The position numbers were made by a program, and so were the translations under genes. This document shows positions 44,839 to 52,706 of a stretch of 64,000 nt of DNA, piece after piece (position 1 is the first letter of the stretch; each line of letters opens with the position of its first letter). Below the pieces are notes generated by a model. The model was not told where the DNA came from and made no database searches. It saw nothing but the letters and a program-made list of their open reading frames with translations. The DNA lies in NCBI RefSeq assembly GCF_001425305.1, contig NZ_LMEE01000003.1, forward strand, positions 372,001-436,000, read 5' to 3'. Source of the stretch: Phenylobacterium sp. Root1290 (GTDB lineage: Bacteria > Pseudomonadota > Alphaproteobacteria > Caulobacterales > Caulobacteraceae).

Positions 44839-46335
44839 TTAGTCCAGCGGGGTCCAGCGCTTGGCCGCGCCGCCTTGGACGGCTTGGGCCTTGTCGCGCT
44901 TGGGGCCCTTGAACTGCGACTGGTCGATCGGCTTGGTCGACGCGCGATCGCCCTGGACGCGGGCGCCGTGCGGGTGGCGGTCGCCGCCGCCGGCGGCCTT
45001 GGCCGGACGGTTGCGCTGCTTGCGCAGGCCGGGGGGAAGCTCGCTGCGGCCTTGCGGCTTGCGTCCGCCGCCACCGCTGCTGCGGTCCGCGTTCTTGCGG
45101 CCGGCTTCGGCGCGTTCGGCCGCCACTTCCGGCATCGCCTGGGTCATGACGTGCAGGCCGCGGTCGTTGCGACGGTCGAAGGCGGGAATCGTCTGACGCG
45201 TGACCTTCTGGATGTCCTTCAGCAGGTTGCGCTCGTCGTCGGCGCAGAACGCCACGGCCGAGCCTTCGGCGCCGGCGCGTGCGGTCCGCCCGATGCGGTG
45301 GACATAGGCTTCCGGCACGTTGGGCAGTTCGTACTGGATGACGTGGCTGACCGCGTCGATGTCGATGCCGCGGGCGGCGATGTCGGTGGCCACCAGGGCG
45401 CGGACTTCACCGGCCTTGAAGGCGGCTAGAGCGCGTTCGCGCTGGCCCTGGCTCTTGTCGCCGTGGATGGCGGCGGCTTCGACGCCGGCCGCTTCAAGCG
45501 ACTTGGCCACGCGGTCGGCGCCGCGCTTGGTGCGGGTGAAGACGATCACGCGCTTGAAGTCGCGCTCGGCGAACATCTCGCACAGCAGGGCGCGCTTGCG
45601 GGCGGTCTCGACGAAGATGACCTGCTGCTTGATGCGCTCGACCGTGGTGGCCTGCGGGGTCACCGAGACCTTGGTCGGGTTGGGGCGCAGCAGCTCGCTG
45701 GCCAGCTTCTCGATCTCGCTCGGCATGGTGGCCGAGAAGAACAGGTTCTGACGCACGCGCGGCAGGTGCTTCTGGATCTGCCGGATCGGAACGATGAAGC
45801 CCATGTCGAGCATCTGGTCGGCCTCGTCGAGGACGAACATCTCCACGCCCTGGAGCGTGATGGTCTTCTCTTGCAGGTGGTCGAGCAGGCGGCCGGGCGT
45901 GGCGACCAGGACATCGACGCCCGGAGCCATGGCGCGCATCTGGCCGCCGTACTTCACGCCGCCGAAGATCACGGTGACGCTGAGGTTCATGTGCTTGCCG
46001 TAGGCCTTGAAGCTTTCGGCGATCTGGGTCGCCAGCTCGCGGGTCGGCGAGAGCACCAGCACGCGGCAGCCGCGACGCGGCGCAGGCTTCTTGTCGGCGG
46101 CCAGGCGATGGATGATCGGAAGCGCGAAGGCGGCGGTCTTGCCGGTGCCCGTCTGGGCGATGCCGAGCAGATCCTTGCCGGCCAGCACGCCGGGGATGGC
46201 CTGGGCCTGGATCGGGGTCGGCTTCTCATAGCCCTCGTCGTTGAGGGCCTTGAGCAGCATCTTGTCGAGGCCGAGGTCGGTAAATTTGGTCAAACGAGTG
46301 TCTTTCACGGATGCGCCGAGTGCGGCCGCTCGCAT
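44839..46335 (-). CDS. DEAD-box RNA helicase
   Basis: The 498-residue ATP-dependent RNA helicase (RhlE-like) has the Q motif ([14 protein letters not shown] and PTPIQ), motif I AQTGTGKT, Ia [18 protein letters not shown], motif [15 protein letters not shown], motif III SATMP, motif [10 protein letters not shown], motif [12 protein letters not shown] and motif [12 protein letters not shown]. The last 110 residues are Arg/Gly/Lys-rich ([19 protein letters not shown]), a typical RNA-binding tail. The start is uncertain: ATG 46335 is listed, while GTG 46308 or TTG 46293 would begin close to KFTDLGL, as most homologues do. The 215-bp gap upstream has no gene and may be a long leader. Confidence 0.92.
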   Translation of the reverse strand: MRAAALGASVKDTRLTKFTDLGLDKMLLKALNDEGYEKPTPIQAQAIPGVLAGKDLLGIAQTGTGKTAAFALPIIHRLAADKKPAPRRGCRVLVLSPTRELATQIAESFKAYGKHMNLSVTVIFGGVKYGGQMRAMAPGVDVLVATPGRLLDHLQEKTITLQGVEMFVLDEADQMLDMGFIVPIRQIQKHLPRVRQNLFFSATMPSEIEKLASELLRPNPTKVSVTPQATTVERIKQQVIFVETARKRALLCEMFAERDFKRVIVFTRTKRGADRVAKSLEAAGVEAAAIHGDKSQGQRERALAAFKAGEVRALVATDIAARGIDIDAVSHVIQYELPNVPEAYVHRIGRTARAGAEGSAVAFCADDERNLLKDIQKVTRQTIPAFDRRNDRGLHVMTQAMPEVAAERAEAGRKNADRSSGGGGRKPQGRSELPPGLRKQRNRPAKAAGGGDRHPHGARVQGDRASTKPIDQSQFKGPKRDKAQAVQGGAAKRWTPLD

Positions 46336-46550
46336 GCAGCGAGGGTCGCGAAGACGCGGGTCATTTGTGGAAAGCCCCCGCGTGGCGGGGCGATCTATGC
46401 GATCTCTTCAGGGCGCTCGACAGCTGGGTCCGTAGGTGCGGAACCATCACGCGGCTGGAGCGCCGATAGCGCCACGAATGTTGCGGCGCAGCAGGGATAT
46501 GACTGGCGGCGCGTGGAAAGTCAAGTTTGGCAAGGGATTTGGGGCTGGCG

Positions 46551-47066
46551 ATGATCGAACTGCCGGATGATCTGCCGCTGACGGAGCGTAGCGTGGTGCG
46601 GGTGGTGGTGCGCGATTCCGAGGGGCGGATCCTGTTGTTCCTCACCCGCGACGTCACCGAGCCGGAGCAGGGGGAGTGGTGGGAGCTGCCCGGCGGAGGG
46701 ATCGATCCGGGCGAGACCCATCTCGACGCGGCGATCCGCGAGCTGCGGGAAGAGACCGGAATCGTGGCGCTGCCTGATCAGGTGGGACCGCCGCGCTGGC
46801 GGCGCACGGCGACCTTCCGATACCGGCAGGCCCGGCGGCTGCAGCATGAGGTGGTGGTCGAGGTCGCCCTGGACGAAGCCGGGCCCGCGATCGATGAGGC
46901 CGGCCGCCTGGACTACGAGAAGGAGGACTACACAGACTTCCGTTGGTGGCCGCCGGCCGAGATCAAATCGCATGCGGGCCGATTCTATCCCGGGCGGCTG
47001 CCGACGCTGCTGGCGGCGTTCCTGGCCGGCGAGGAAATCGACGAGCCATTCGAAGTCTGGTCCTGA
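46551..47066 (+). CDS. Nudix hydrolase
   Basis: The 171-residue protein has a complete Nudix box (GGGIDPGETHLDAAIRELREETGI) at about 54-76, which binds the metal and the diphosphate of a nucleoside diphosphate-X substrate. The start is ATG 46551 (MIELPDD) with a GGGGC stretch 6 bases upstream; an in-frame TTG at 46527 is not needed. The C-terminal part YEKEDYTDFRWWPPAEI is typical of NUDIX proteins of the MutT/ADP-ribose branch, but the substrate is not clear. It faces away from the helicase gene and comes 42 bp before mutT on the same strand, so the two may be co-transcribed. Confidence 0.9.
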   Translation: MIELPDDLPLTERSVVRVVVRDSEGRILLFLTRDVTEPEQGEWWELPGGGIDPGETHLDAAIRELREETGIVALPDQVGPPRWRRTATFRYRQARRLQHEVVVEVALDEAGPAIDEAGRLDYEKEDYTDFRWWPPAEIKSHAGRFYPGRLPTLLAAFLAGEEIDEPFEVWS

Positions 47067-47108
47067 ACACCGCTTGCCTTTCCGCGCGCATCCCGCAAGG
47101 AAGCGGGC

Positions 47109-47519
47109 ATGTCCGAACCCAAGCGCATGGTCCTCGTCGCCGCCGCGGCGCTCATCGATTCCGATGGTCGGGTGCTGATCTGCCAACGGCCGCCAGGCAA
47201 GCAGTTGGCGGGGCTCTGGGAGTTTCCGGGCGGCAAGGTCGAACCGGGCGAGACGCCTGAGCAATGCCTGATCCGCGAGCTGGACGAGGAGCTGGGAATT
47301 CAGGTCTCGCACGCCTGCCTGGCGCCCTTCGTGTTCGCCAGTCACACCTATGAGGACTTCCATCTGCTCATGCCGCTGTACCTGGTGCGGCGCTGGGACG
47401 GCGTCGTCACCGCCAAGGAGCACTCCGGCCTCGCCTGGGTGACGCCGATGAAGTTGGCCGACTATCCCATGCCGCCTGCCGATGCGCCGCTGGTGGCGTG
47501 GCTTCGCGATCTGATTTGA
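47109..47519 (+). CDS. mutT: MutT-like 8-oxo-dGTP diphosphatase
   Basis: The 136-residue Nudix enzyme removes 8-oxo-dGTP from the nucleotide pool and prevents AT to CG transversions. The Nudix box is GGKVEPGETPEQCLIRELDEELGI (about 42-65). The text RVLICQRPPGKQLAGLWEFPGGKVE and HTYEDFHLLMPLYLVRRWDG are typical of MutT in alphaproteobacteria, and the argJ-mutT order is one I recall from that group. Length matches. A helicase and another Nudix gene lie between it and argJ here. It is close to oxyR, so oxidative-stress genes cluster at this point. Confidence 0.9.
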   Translation: MSEPKRMVLVAAAALIDSDGRVLICQRPPGKQLAGLWEFPGGKVEPGETPEQCLIRELDEELGIQVSHACLAPFVFASHTYEDFHLLMPLYLVRRWDGVVTAKEHSGLAWVTPMKLADYPMPPADAPLVAWLRDLI

Positions 47520-47535
47520 CGGGCGGGCGGGCACG

Positions 47536-47571
47536 AAAAAGGCCCGCGGTGAGCTCGGATCACCGCGGGCC
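47536..47571 (-). terminator. strong Rho-independent terminator on the minus strand
   Basis: GGCCCGCGGTGA and TCACCGCGGGCC form a perfect 12-bp stem with a 7-base loop. A U-run (TTTTT, from AAAAA at 47536-47540) occurs only on the minus side; the plus side continues TCTCGGGG. No minus-strand protein gene lies upstream of it, so it probably ends a non-coding transcript. Confidence 0.8.
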
Positions 47572-47734
47572 TCTCGGGGCCGAAGCTAGCTAGCCTCCGA
47601 CCGGGTCCAAGACGGGTTGCGAACTGGACGCTCTCAGGTTGAACCCGAGTCCATGCTCAACGCCAGCGCCATGTCGCCCACGGAGTTGGGGCGAAATGTC
47701 GCACCAATCGGGCCGATCCAGCAGGCTGGGGCGC
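47536..47734 (-). ncRNA. candidate small RNA opposite oxyR (OxyS-like position)
   Basis: The gap 47572-47791 has no credible ORF on either strand. A minus-strand transcript starting in the oxyR promoter would run about 200 bases to the strong terminator at 47536. Inside it, CTCGGGT-TCA-ACCTGAG forms a 7-bp stem-loop (GU allowed), flanked by GGAC / GTCC. The placing is that of E. coli OxyS: divergent from oxyR, OxyR-operator in between. The 5-prime end is a guess based on a possible CTTATC -10 at 47746-47741. There is no transcript evidence and no sequence likeness to OxyS is claimed. Confidence 0.35.
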
Positions 47735-47740
47735 GGGTGC

Positions 47741-47788
47741 GATAAGGCTTGTTCCGGTTGCGGGCGCATTCAGTAAGACTAACTTATC
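47741..47788. promoter_or_regulatory. candidate OxyR binding region
   Basis: GATAAG at 47741 and CTTATC at 47783 are inverted 36 bases apart, and the right one lies in TAAG-ACTAA-CTTA (47774-47786), a LysR-type dyad just before the oxyR ATG. On the minus strand this reads GATAAGTTAGTCTTAC, partly matching the OxyR ATAG-type half-site. It would allow self-control and activation of a divergent minus-strand promoter. Confidence 0.4.
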
Positions 47789-47791
47789 TGC

Positions 47792-48661
47792 ATGCCGACC
47801 CTGAGACAGCTGCGATACCTGACCGCCCTGGCCGACGAGCGGCACTTCGGGCGGGCGGCGGCGGCCTGCCACGTCACCCAGCCAGCGCTTTCCATGCAGA
47901 TCCGCGACCTGGAGGCCGAGCTGGACCTGGTGCTGGTCGAGCGCGGGCGCAGCGGGGCGGTGCTGACCGAGGAGGGGGCGGCCCTGGCCGAGCGGGCGCG
48001 GGCCCTGACGGCGGGTGTGAAGGATCTTGAGGACTTCGCGCGCGAGAGGCGCGGCGCCCGCTCGCGGCGGCTGTCGTTGGGAATGATCCCTTCGGTCGCG
48101 CCCTACCTGCTGCCCAGGGTCCTGCCGATGCTGCAGGCGGCGATCCCGGAGCTGGACCTGAAGGTCCGGGAGACTCAGACGGCGCAACTGATGACCGAAC
48201 TGGCGGCTGGCGAGCTGGACGCGGTGATCGCGGCGCTGCCGCTGGCGACCGAAGGAATCGAGGCGGTCCCGCTGTTCGACGACCCGTTCCTGCTGGCCAG
48301 TCCGGCCGACGCGCCGATGGCGGCGAGCGACCCGCGCAGCCTGCCGGCGGACAGGCTGCTGTTGCTCGAGGAGGGCCATTGCCTGCGCGACCACGCGCTG
48401 GGCGTCTGCGAGATCAGCGACCTGTCGACCTTCGGCGCCACCAGCCTGACGACGTTGCTGCAACTGGTGGCGCATGGGCAAGGGGTGACCCTGCTGCCGC
48501 AGATGGCGGCGGCCGACATCAGCGACCCCCGGATTTCGCTGGCTCGCTTCCCCGAGCCGCAGCCTCGCAGGACGATCGCGATGGCCTGGCGCGGCGCCTC
48601 GGCCCGCAAGCGTCAGCTGAAGGACATCGCCGCCCGGATCGGAGCTGCCCATGACGGCTGA
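47792..48661 (+). CDS. oxyR: hydrogen peroxide-sensing regulator OxyR
   Basis: The 289-residue LysR-type regulator has the N-terminal winged HTH (LRQLRYLTALADERHFGRAAAACHVTQPALSMQIRDLE) and the OxyR redox pair: Cys197 in LEEGHCLRDHALGV and Cys206 nine residues on, the same spacing as Cys199 and Cys208 of E. coli OxyR. Further agreement is IPSVAPYLLPRVLPML, ATSLTTLLQLVAHGQGVTLLP and EPQPRRTIAMAWR. Peroxide oxidises the pair to a disulfide and activates transcription of catalase and similar genes. No ribosome site is clear upstream. Its end overlaps the glycerate kinase gene by 11 bases. No catalase or ahpC gene lies nearby. Confidence 0.93.
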   Translation: MPTLRQLRYLTALADERHFGRAAAACHVTQPALSMQIRDLEAELDLVLVERGRSGAVLTEEGAALAERARALTAGVKDLEDFARERRGARSRRLSLGMIPSVAPYLLPRVLPMLQAAIPELDLKVRETQTAQLMTELAAGELDAVIAALPLATEGIEAVPLFDDPFLLASPADAPMAASDPRSLPADRLLLLEEGHCLRDHALGVCEISDLSTFGATSLTTLLQLVAHGQGVTLLPQMAAADISDPRISLARFPEPQPRRTIAMAWRGASARKRQLKDIAARIGAAHDG

Positions 48662-49520
48662 GACGTGGCTGGCGCAGTTCATGGCTCGGGAGCGGCTGCC
48701 GCAGAGCTATGGGCGGGTCGTTCAGGATGTCGCCTTGCCGCTGGCCGATCAGATCGTCGCCGCAAGCAAGCCAGGCGGCATCGTGGTTGGGATCTGCGGC
48801 GCGCAGGCCAGCGGCAAGTCGACCTTGACCGCGGTGCTGGCGCGGCTGGTGGAGGACAGGGGCCTGAAGACGGCCTTGTTCTCGCTGGACGATCTCTACC
48901 TGACGCGGGCCGAGCGACAGGCGCTGGCGGAAGGCGTCCATCCGTTGCTGGCGGTGCGCGGGGTTCCGGGCACCCATGACGTGGCCCTGGGCGTTCGGTT
49001 GCTGGCGGACCTGCGCCGGCCCGGGGCTCACGAACTGCCGGTGTTCGAGAAGGCGCGCGACGATCGGCGCGCCGAGGGCGCGGTTTTCGATGGGCCGGCG
49101 GACGTGGTGCTGTTCGAAGGCTGGTGCGTGGGCGCGCGGCCGCAGCCGCCGGGAGAGCTGGCGGCCCCGATCAATGCGCTGGAGGCGCAGGACGACCCCG
49201 ACGGGATCTGGCGGACTTACGTCAATACGGCCCTGGCCGGGCCGTATCAGGCGATGTTCGGTGCGCTGAACATGCTGGTGCTGCTGCAGGCGCCGAGTTT
49301 CGAGGTGGTGCTGGCCTGGCGGATCGAGCAGGAGCGCAAACTGCGCGAGCGGCTGGCGCGCGAGGGCGCGGATACGTCACGCACCATGAGCGATGCGCAG
49401 GTCGGGGCCTTCATCGCCCACTACGAGCGGCTCACGCGGTGGATCCTCGAAGAAATGCCGGGCCGGGCCGATGTCGTGGTCGGGTTGGACGCGGAGCGGC
49501 GGCCGAGCCTGCGGTCATGA
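48651..49520 (+). CDS. D-glycerate 3-kinase family (P-loop kinase)
   Basis: The 289-residue P-loop kinase resembles plant-type glycerate 3-kinase (GLYK) and phosphoribulokinase-like enzymes. The Walker A motif is GICGAQASGKST (47-58); ALFSLDDLYLTRAERQALA, HPLLAVRGVPGTHDVAL, PVFEKARDDR and DVVLFEGWCVGARPQP follow in family order. It phosphorylates glycerate to 3-phosphoglycerate, the end of a glyoxylate or photorespiration-like route. The start overlaps the oxyR end, so both are probably on one message, an odd partner for oxyR. There are no other glyoxylate genes nearby. Confidence 0.87.
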   Translation: MTAETWLAQFMARERLPQSYGRVVQDVALPLADQIVAASKPGGIVVGICGAQASGKSTLTAVLARLVEDRGLKTALFSLDDLYLTRAERQALAEGVHPLLAVRGVPGTHDVALGVRLLADLRRPGAHELPVFEKARDDRRAEGAVFDGPADVVLFEGWCVGARPQPPGELAAPINALEAQDDPDGIWRTYVNTALAGPYQAMFGALNMLVLLQAPSFEVVLAWRIEQERKLRERLAREGADTSRTMSDAQVGAFIAHYERLTRWILEEMPGRADVVVGLDAERRPSLRS

Positions 49521-49553
49521 AAAAGGCCGCCCCGGCGAACCGGAGCGGCCTTT
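49520..49553 (-). terminator. Rho-independent terminator of the DUF4168 gene
   Basis: GGCCGC-C-CCGG pairs with CCGG-A-GCGGCC around CGAA. On the minus strand the odd pair becomes U-G, so the stem is complete there, and it is followed by a U-run (AAAAA at 49520-49524 on the plus strand). It thus serves the minus-strand DUF4168 gene; the plus side has only TTT. Confidence 0.8.
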
Positions 49554-49574
49554 CAAGCGGCTTAGCCTAAAGGC

Positions 49575-49964
49575 TTAGGCGGCCGGTTCGGCGTTGAGCA
49601 CCGTGGTCAGGCGCGCGCGCAGGGCGGCGTCCTTCTGCACGGCGGCCGACATGTCGTTGTACTTTTGCGGCGAGAGGCCGCTGGCCTGCACGGCCGCGCC
49701 CATCTTGCCGATCATTTCCTTCTGGACCTCGGCCTTGGTCGGGCCATCGGCGCCGGCCATCTTCGGGGTGTATTCGCCGTTGATCTTCTGGATCTCGGTC
49801 ATCGCCGAGCCAAAGGCCTTGAGGTCGGCGTCGGAGAAACCGCCCGCCGCGGGGGCTTCGGCGGCGGGGGCGGCGGCCGGAGCCGTCTCAGCAGTCTGGG
49901 CCTGGACGGAAGTGGCGGCGACAGCGGCGCTGAGCAGGCCGGCGGCCAGGATAGCAATACGCAT
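49575..49964 (-). CDS. DUF4168 family exported protein
   Basis: The 129-residue protein starts at ATG 49964 (MRIAILAAGLLS), with AGGAA upstream; a longer reading to 50030 is not supported. A signal peptide (to about AQA) is followed by an Ala/Pro-rich stretch and the DUF4168 domain (FSDADLKAFGSAMTEIQKINGEY, then GLSPQKYNDMSAAVQKDAALRARL). Proteins of this family are small, helical and periplasmic; their function is not established. It has its own terminator and diverges from the lipoprotein operon. Confidence 0.85.
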   Translation of the reverse strand: MRIAILAAGLLSAAVAATSVQAQTAETAPAAAPAAEAPAAGGFSDADLKAFGSAMTEIQKINGEYTPKMAGADGPTKAEVQKEMIGKMGAAVQASGLSPQKYNDMSAAVQKDAALRARLTTVLNAEPAA

Positions 49965-50125
49965 AAAGGGGGGTTCCTGTAGTCGTTTTGGGGTCGAGCC
50001 AAGGCCGACATAAAACGCGCAGATGGCCAAAAAGCGACCCGGCTTGGCCGTTTAATCTCTCGAGCGCGCGCCGGCGCCCGCGTTTGACGCATATTTTCCA
50101 AGGGTTGCTGGCGAAGAAATCTACA

Positions 50126-50153
50126 TCGACAGGTAATATTTTTCGCGTATAGA
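50126..50153 (+). promoter_or_regulatory. candidate sigma-70 type promoter of the lipoprotein/M48 operon
   Basis: TCGACA (50126) and TATAGA (50148) are separated by 16 bases, in an AT-rich patch unusual for this region, 44 bases before the first gene start. Confidence 0.45.
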
Positions 50154-50196
50154 TTGCGGCTGCTCCTGCATGCAGCCGGGGCCGCTGGGGGGCGTC

Positions 50197-50883
50197 ATGA
50201 GACTTTGGGGTGTAATCGCAGCCGCCTGTCTGCTTTTGGGCGCGTGCACGACGACCAACACGAAGCTGGCTGCGAATCCGACGAAGCCGCCCGCTGGCGC
50301 CCGCATCATTCTCGTTGAACCTGACATCGAGCTCGCTGTCCTGACCGCATCGGGTGTGCAGGAGCCGCGGGCCGACTGGACCGAGCAGGGCCGCGGCAAT
50401 GTCGCCGCAGAGGTCGAGCGCCAGATGAAGGCGCGCGCGCATACCTATCGGATGATCGATCCCAACGAAGCCATGGGCGGGCGCACCGGCCAGCTGCTGC
50501 GTCTGCACGAGGCGGTCGGCCAGTCGATCATGATGTTCAACTACGGCTATGTCAGCCTGCCGACCAAGGCCGCGTCCTTCGATTGGACCCTGGGCGAGGG
50601 GGCGCAGGCGTTGGGAACGGCTTACGAGGCCGACTACGCTCTCTTCGTGCACGGCCGCGGCAACTACGCCAGCGGCGCGCGGGTGGCGACGGCCGTGGGG
50701 CTGGCGATCCTGGGCGTTGGCGTGCCGGTGGGCGGACAGCAGTGCTTCGCCTCGCTGGTCGATCTGAAGACCGGACGCGTCGTCTGGTTCAACGTCGCCA
50801 ACACCGGTCCCAACGACGACATGCGCAAGCCTGATGGCGCGGCGCAGCTCGTCCAGGCGGTGCTCAAGGACGCGCCGCTCTAG
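50197..50883 (+). CDS. lipoprotein of unknown function
   Basis: The 228-residue protein has a lipoprotein signal (MRLWGVIAAACLLLGAC, lipobox LLGAC, Cys17) followed by TTTNTKLAANPTKP. I start at ATG 50197, with GGGGGG 4 bases upstream; an ATG at 50170 is not supported. The mature part has a mixed alpha/beta core (ARIILVEPDIELAVLTASGVQEPRADWTE) and ends in a Gly-rich segment (AVGLAILGVGVPVGGQQCFASLVDLKTGRVVWFN). I do not recognise the family. It sits 3 bp before the M48 protease gene and is the first gene of an envelope operon. Confidence 0.78.
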   Translation: MRLWGVIAAACLLLGACTTTNTKLAANPTKPPAGARIILVEPDIELAVLTASGVQEPRADWTEQGRGNVAAEVERQMKARAHTYRMIDPNEAMGGRTGQLLRLHEAVGQSIMMFNYGYVSLPTKAASFDWTLGEGAQALGTAYEADYALFVHGRGNYASGARVATAVGLAILGVGVPVGGQQCFASLVDLKTGRVVWFNVANTGPNDDMRKPDGAAQLVQAVLKDAPL

Positions 50884-50886
50884 GCC

Positions 50887-52116
50887 ATGGCCGGACGCGC
50901 GGTTTCAGCACTGGCCCTGGCGGCGGCGTTGGCCTCTGCCCCGGCGGTGGCGCAGGAGCGGGCGGCGGGCCTGCGTCCTGACGTGACATCAGCCGAAGCC
51001 GGCTTCTGGTCGGTGATGGATGACGCCGAGGCCGAGGCCAAGACGCGCGCCGATCTCAACACCGACCCGGCACTCAACGCCTATGTGCGGGGGGTCATGT
51101 GCAAGGTGGCCGCGGCGCACTGTCCCGATCTGCGCGTCTATGTGATGGACCGGCCGTTCATGAACGCCAGCATGGCGCCGAACGGATATTCGGAAGTCTG
51201 GTCCGGCCTGCTGCTGCGCGCGACCGACGAGGCCGAGCTTGCCTATGTGCTGGGCCACGAGGTCAGTCACTTCACCGAAAATCACACCATCGAGGCGCAC
51301 AGGGCCAAGAAGGTTCGGGCCAATGTGGCGCTGGCCGCGACCGTTGTCGTCGCCGTTGCAGGCGCCGCCTCGGCCGCCAGCGCCGGCACCGCCAGCGAGG
51401 CGCAGTCCATCATGGACGCGACCGGCAACACCATCGACCTGATCTACTATGCGCAGATCGCCTCCTACTTCCGCTTCAGCCGCGAGCAGGAGGCGGAAGC
51501 CGATCTGCTGGGACAGCGAAAGCTGGCCGCCGCGGGCTATGATCCGGCGGCCGCCCCCGAGAGCTGGCGGGGACTGATCACCGAGACCGAGGGCTCTGAC
51601 TTCAAGCGGGTGCGCGACTCCGGGACGCGGAACAGCGTCTTCTCCAGCCACCCGCTCAGCAGCGACCGGATTGCGGCGCTGGATGGCCAGGCGAAGACCC
51701 TGACGGCCGGCGGAGACAGGGGGCGCGAGCGGCATCGCGCCGCGATCCGGCCCCACCTGGGCGTCTGGCTGCGCGACGACCTGCGCAAGCGTGACTTCGG
51801 GCAGACCCTGGTGGTGATCGACCGGTTGGCCGTCAGCGGCGAAGACCTGGGCGTGCTGAACTACTATCGCGGCGAGGCCTATCGCATGCGGCGGGGGGAC
51901 GGTGATCTGCCGCGGGCCCGCGAAGCCTATCTGGTCGCCGCCGTGCATGCCGACGCGCCGCCCGCCACCTGGCGCGAGCTGGGCGACATCCGACGTCGGG
52001 ACGGCGACTTGGCCGGAGCCAGGACGGCCTACGAATCCTATCTGGCCAAGGCGCCGCAGGCCGAGGACGCCTGGCTGGTGCAGGACAGCCTCTCCAGCCT
52101 TCAACAGGGACAATGA
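50887..52116 (+). CDS. M48 family metalloprotease with TPR-like C-terminus
   Basis: The 409-residue protein has a signal peptide (to about AVAQE) and an M48 zinc protease domain with HEVSH (His124-Glu-Val-Ser-His128) in YVLGHEVSHFTENHTIE and the third ligand in FSREQEAEADLLGQRKLAAAGYDP. It resembles BepA/LoiP-type periplasmic proteases that act on outer membrane proteins or LptD. The C-terminal 130 residues are TPR-like helices (RRGDGDLPRAREAYLVAAVHAD, RRRDGDLAGARTAYESYLAKAP). It is between two lipoprotein genes, with ATGA coupling to the next, so the three likely work together at the envelope. Confidence 0.9.
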   Translation: MAGRAVSALALAAALASAPAVAQERAAGLRPDVTSAEAGFWSVMDDAEAEAKTRADLNTDPALNAYVRGVMCKVAAAHCPDLRVYVMDRPFMNASMAPNGYSEVWSGLLLRATDEAELAYVLGHEVSHFTENHTIEAHRAKKVRANVALAATVVVAVAGAASAASAGTASEAQSIMDATGNTIDLIYYAQIASYFRFSREQEAEADLLGQRKLAAAGYDPAAAPESWRGLITETEGSDFKRVRDSGTRNSVFSSHPLSSDRIAALDGQAKTLTAGGDRGRERHRAAIRPHLGVWLRDDLRKRDFGQTLVVIDRLAVSGEDLGVLNYYRGEAYRMRRGDGDLPRAREAYLVAAVHADAPPATWRELGDIRRRDGDLAGARTAYESYLAKAPQAEDAWLVQDSLSSLQQGQ

Positions 52117-52706
52117 CCATGCGGACGATCTTCCGGGCGCTTGCGCCGCTGGCCGCCTGCCTTGCGCTCGCCGCCTGCGCCACCGTCACCTCGGCGCCAG
52201 CCGGCGCGATGAAGGTGGGCGCGGCCTACGAGGTGGCGCTGGGCCGCGATTGGTCGGACATCAGCAAGATCATGAACGGGCGCACTGACAAGGTGCGACT
52301 GCTGTCGATCGACGGGCCGCTGCTGAACCGGCTCTATCTGAGCGACGGTCTGGAGCCGGGCGAGTATCTGATCAAGCCGGCGGCGAAGGAAACGCCGACG
52401 CCGGTGATCCGCAGGGACATGAGCGCGAGCGAGCGGCTGGAGTTCGTCACCGACAGCGTCGTGGCCCTGGAGTACCAGCGTGTCCAACTCGTCCGCCCGC
52501 GCCCGGCCAAGCTGGGCCAAGGCAGTGGCGTGCGCTTCGACCTGACGGCCCAGACCAAGTCCGGCCTCGACGTGAAGGGAACGGGCGTGATCAGCGAGCA
52601 GGGCGGCAAGACCTATGTCCTGCTCTATCTGGCGCCGGCCGAACACTACTTCGACGCCAACCTCGCTGAAGTTGAGGCGATCATCGGCTCGGCGAAGCTC
52701 GGCTAG
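52113..52706 (+). CDS. lipoprotein of unknown function
   Basis: The 197-residue lipoprotein has a lipobox LALAAC (Cys22, from the first ATG) followed by ATVTSAPAGAM. The first ATG at 52113 overlaps the protease stop (ATGA); ATG 52119 two codons on is equally possible. The body is about 170 residues with no recognised motif (YEVALGRDWSDISKIMNGRTDKVRLLSIDGPLLNRL, then a beta-rich C-terminus). It may be a partner or regulator of the M48 protease. Its last bases overlap the stop of the convergent methyltransferase gene. Confidence 0.78.
   Translation: MTMRTIFRALAPLAACLALAACATVTSAPAGAMKVGAAYEVALGRDWSDISKIMNGRTDKVRLLSIDGPLLNRLYLSDGLEPGEYLIKPAAKETPTPVIRRDMSASERLEFVTDSVVALEYQRVQLVRPRPAKLGQGSGVRFDLTAQTKSGLDVKGTGVISEQGGKTYVLLYLAPAEHYFDANLAEVEAIIGSAKLG

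Noticed and set aside
47536-47571. Hairpin as a terminator of mutT
   Set aside because: It is close to the mutT stop, but on the plus strand no U-run follows; the U-run is only on the minus side. It may still slow plus transcription, but the orientation points to a minus transcript.
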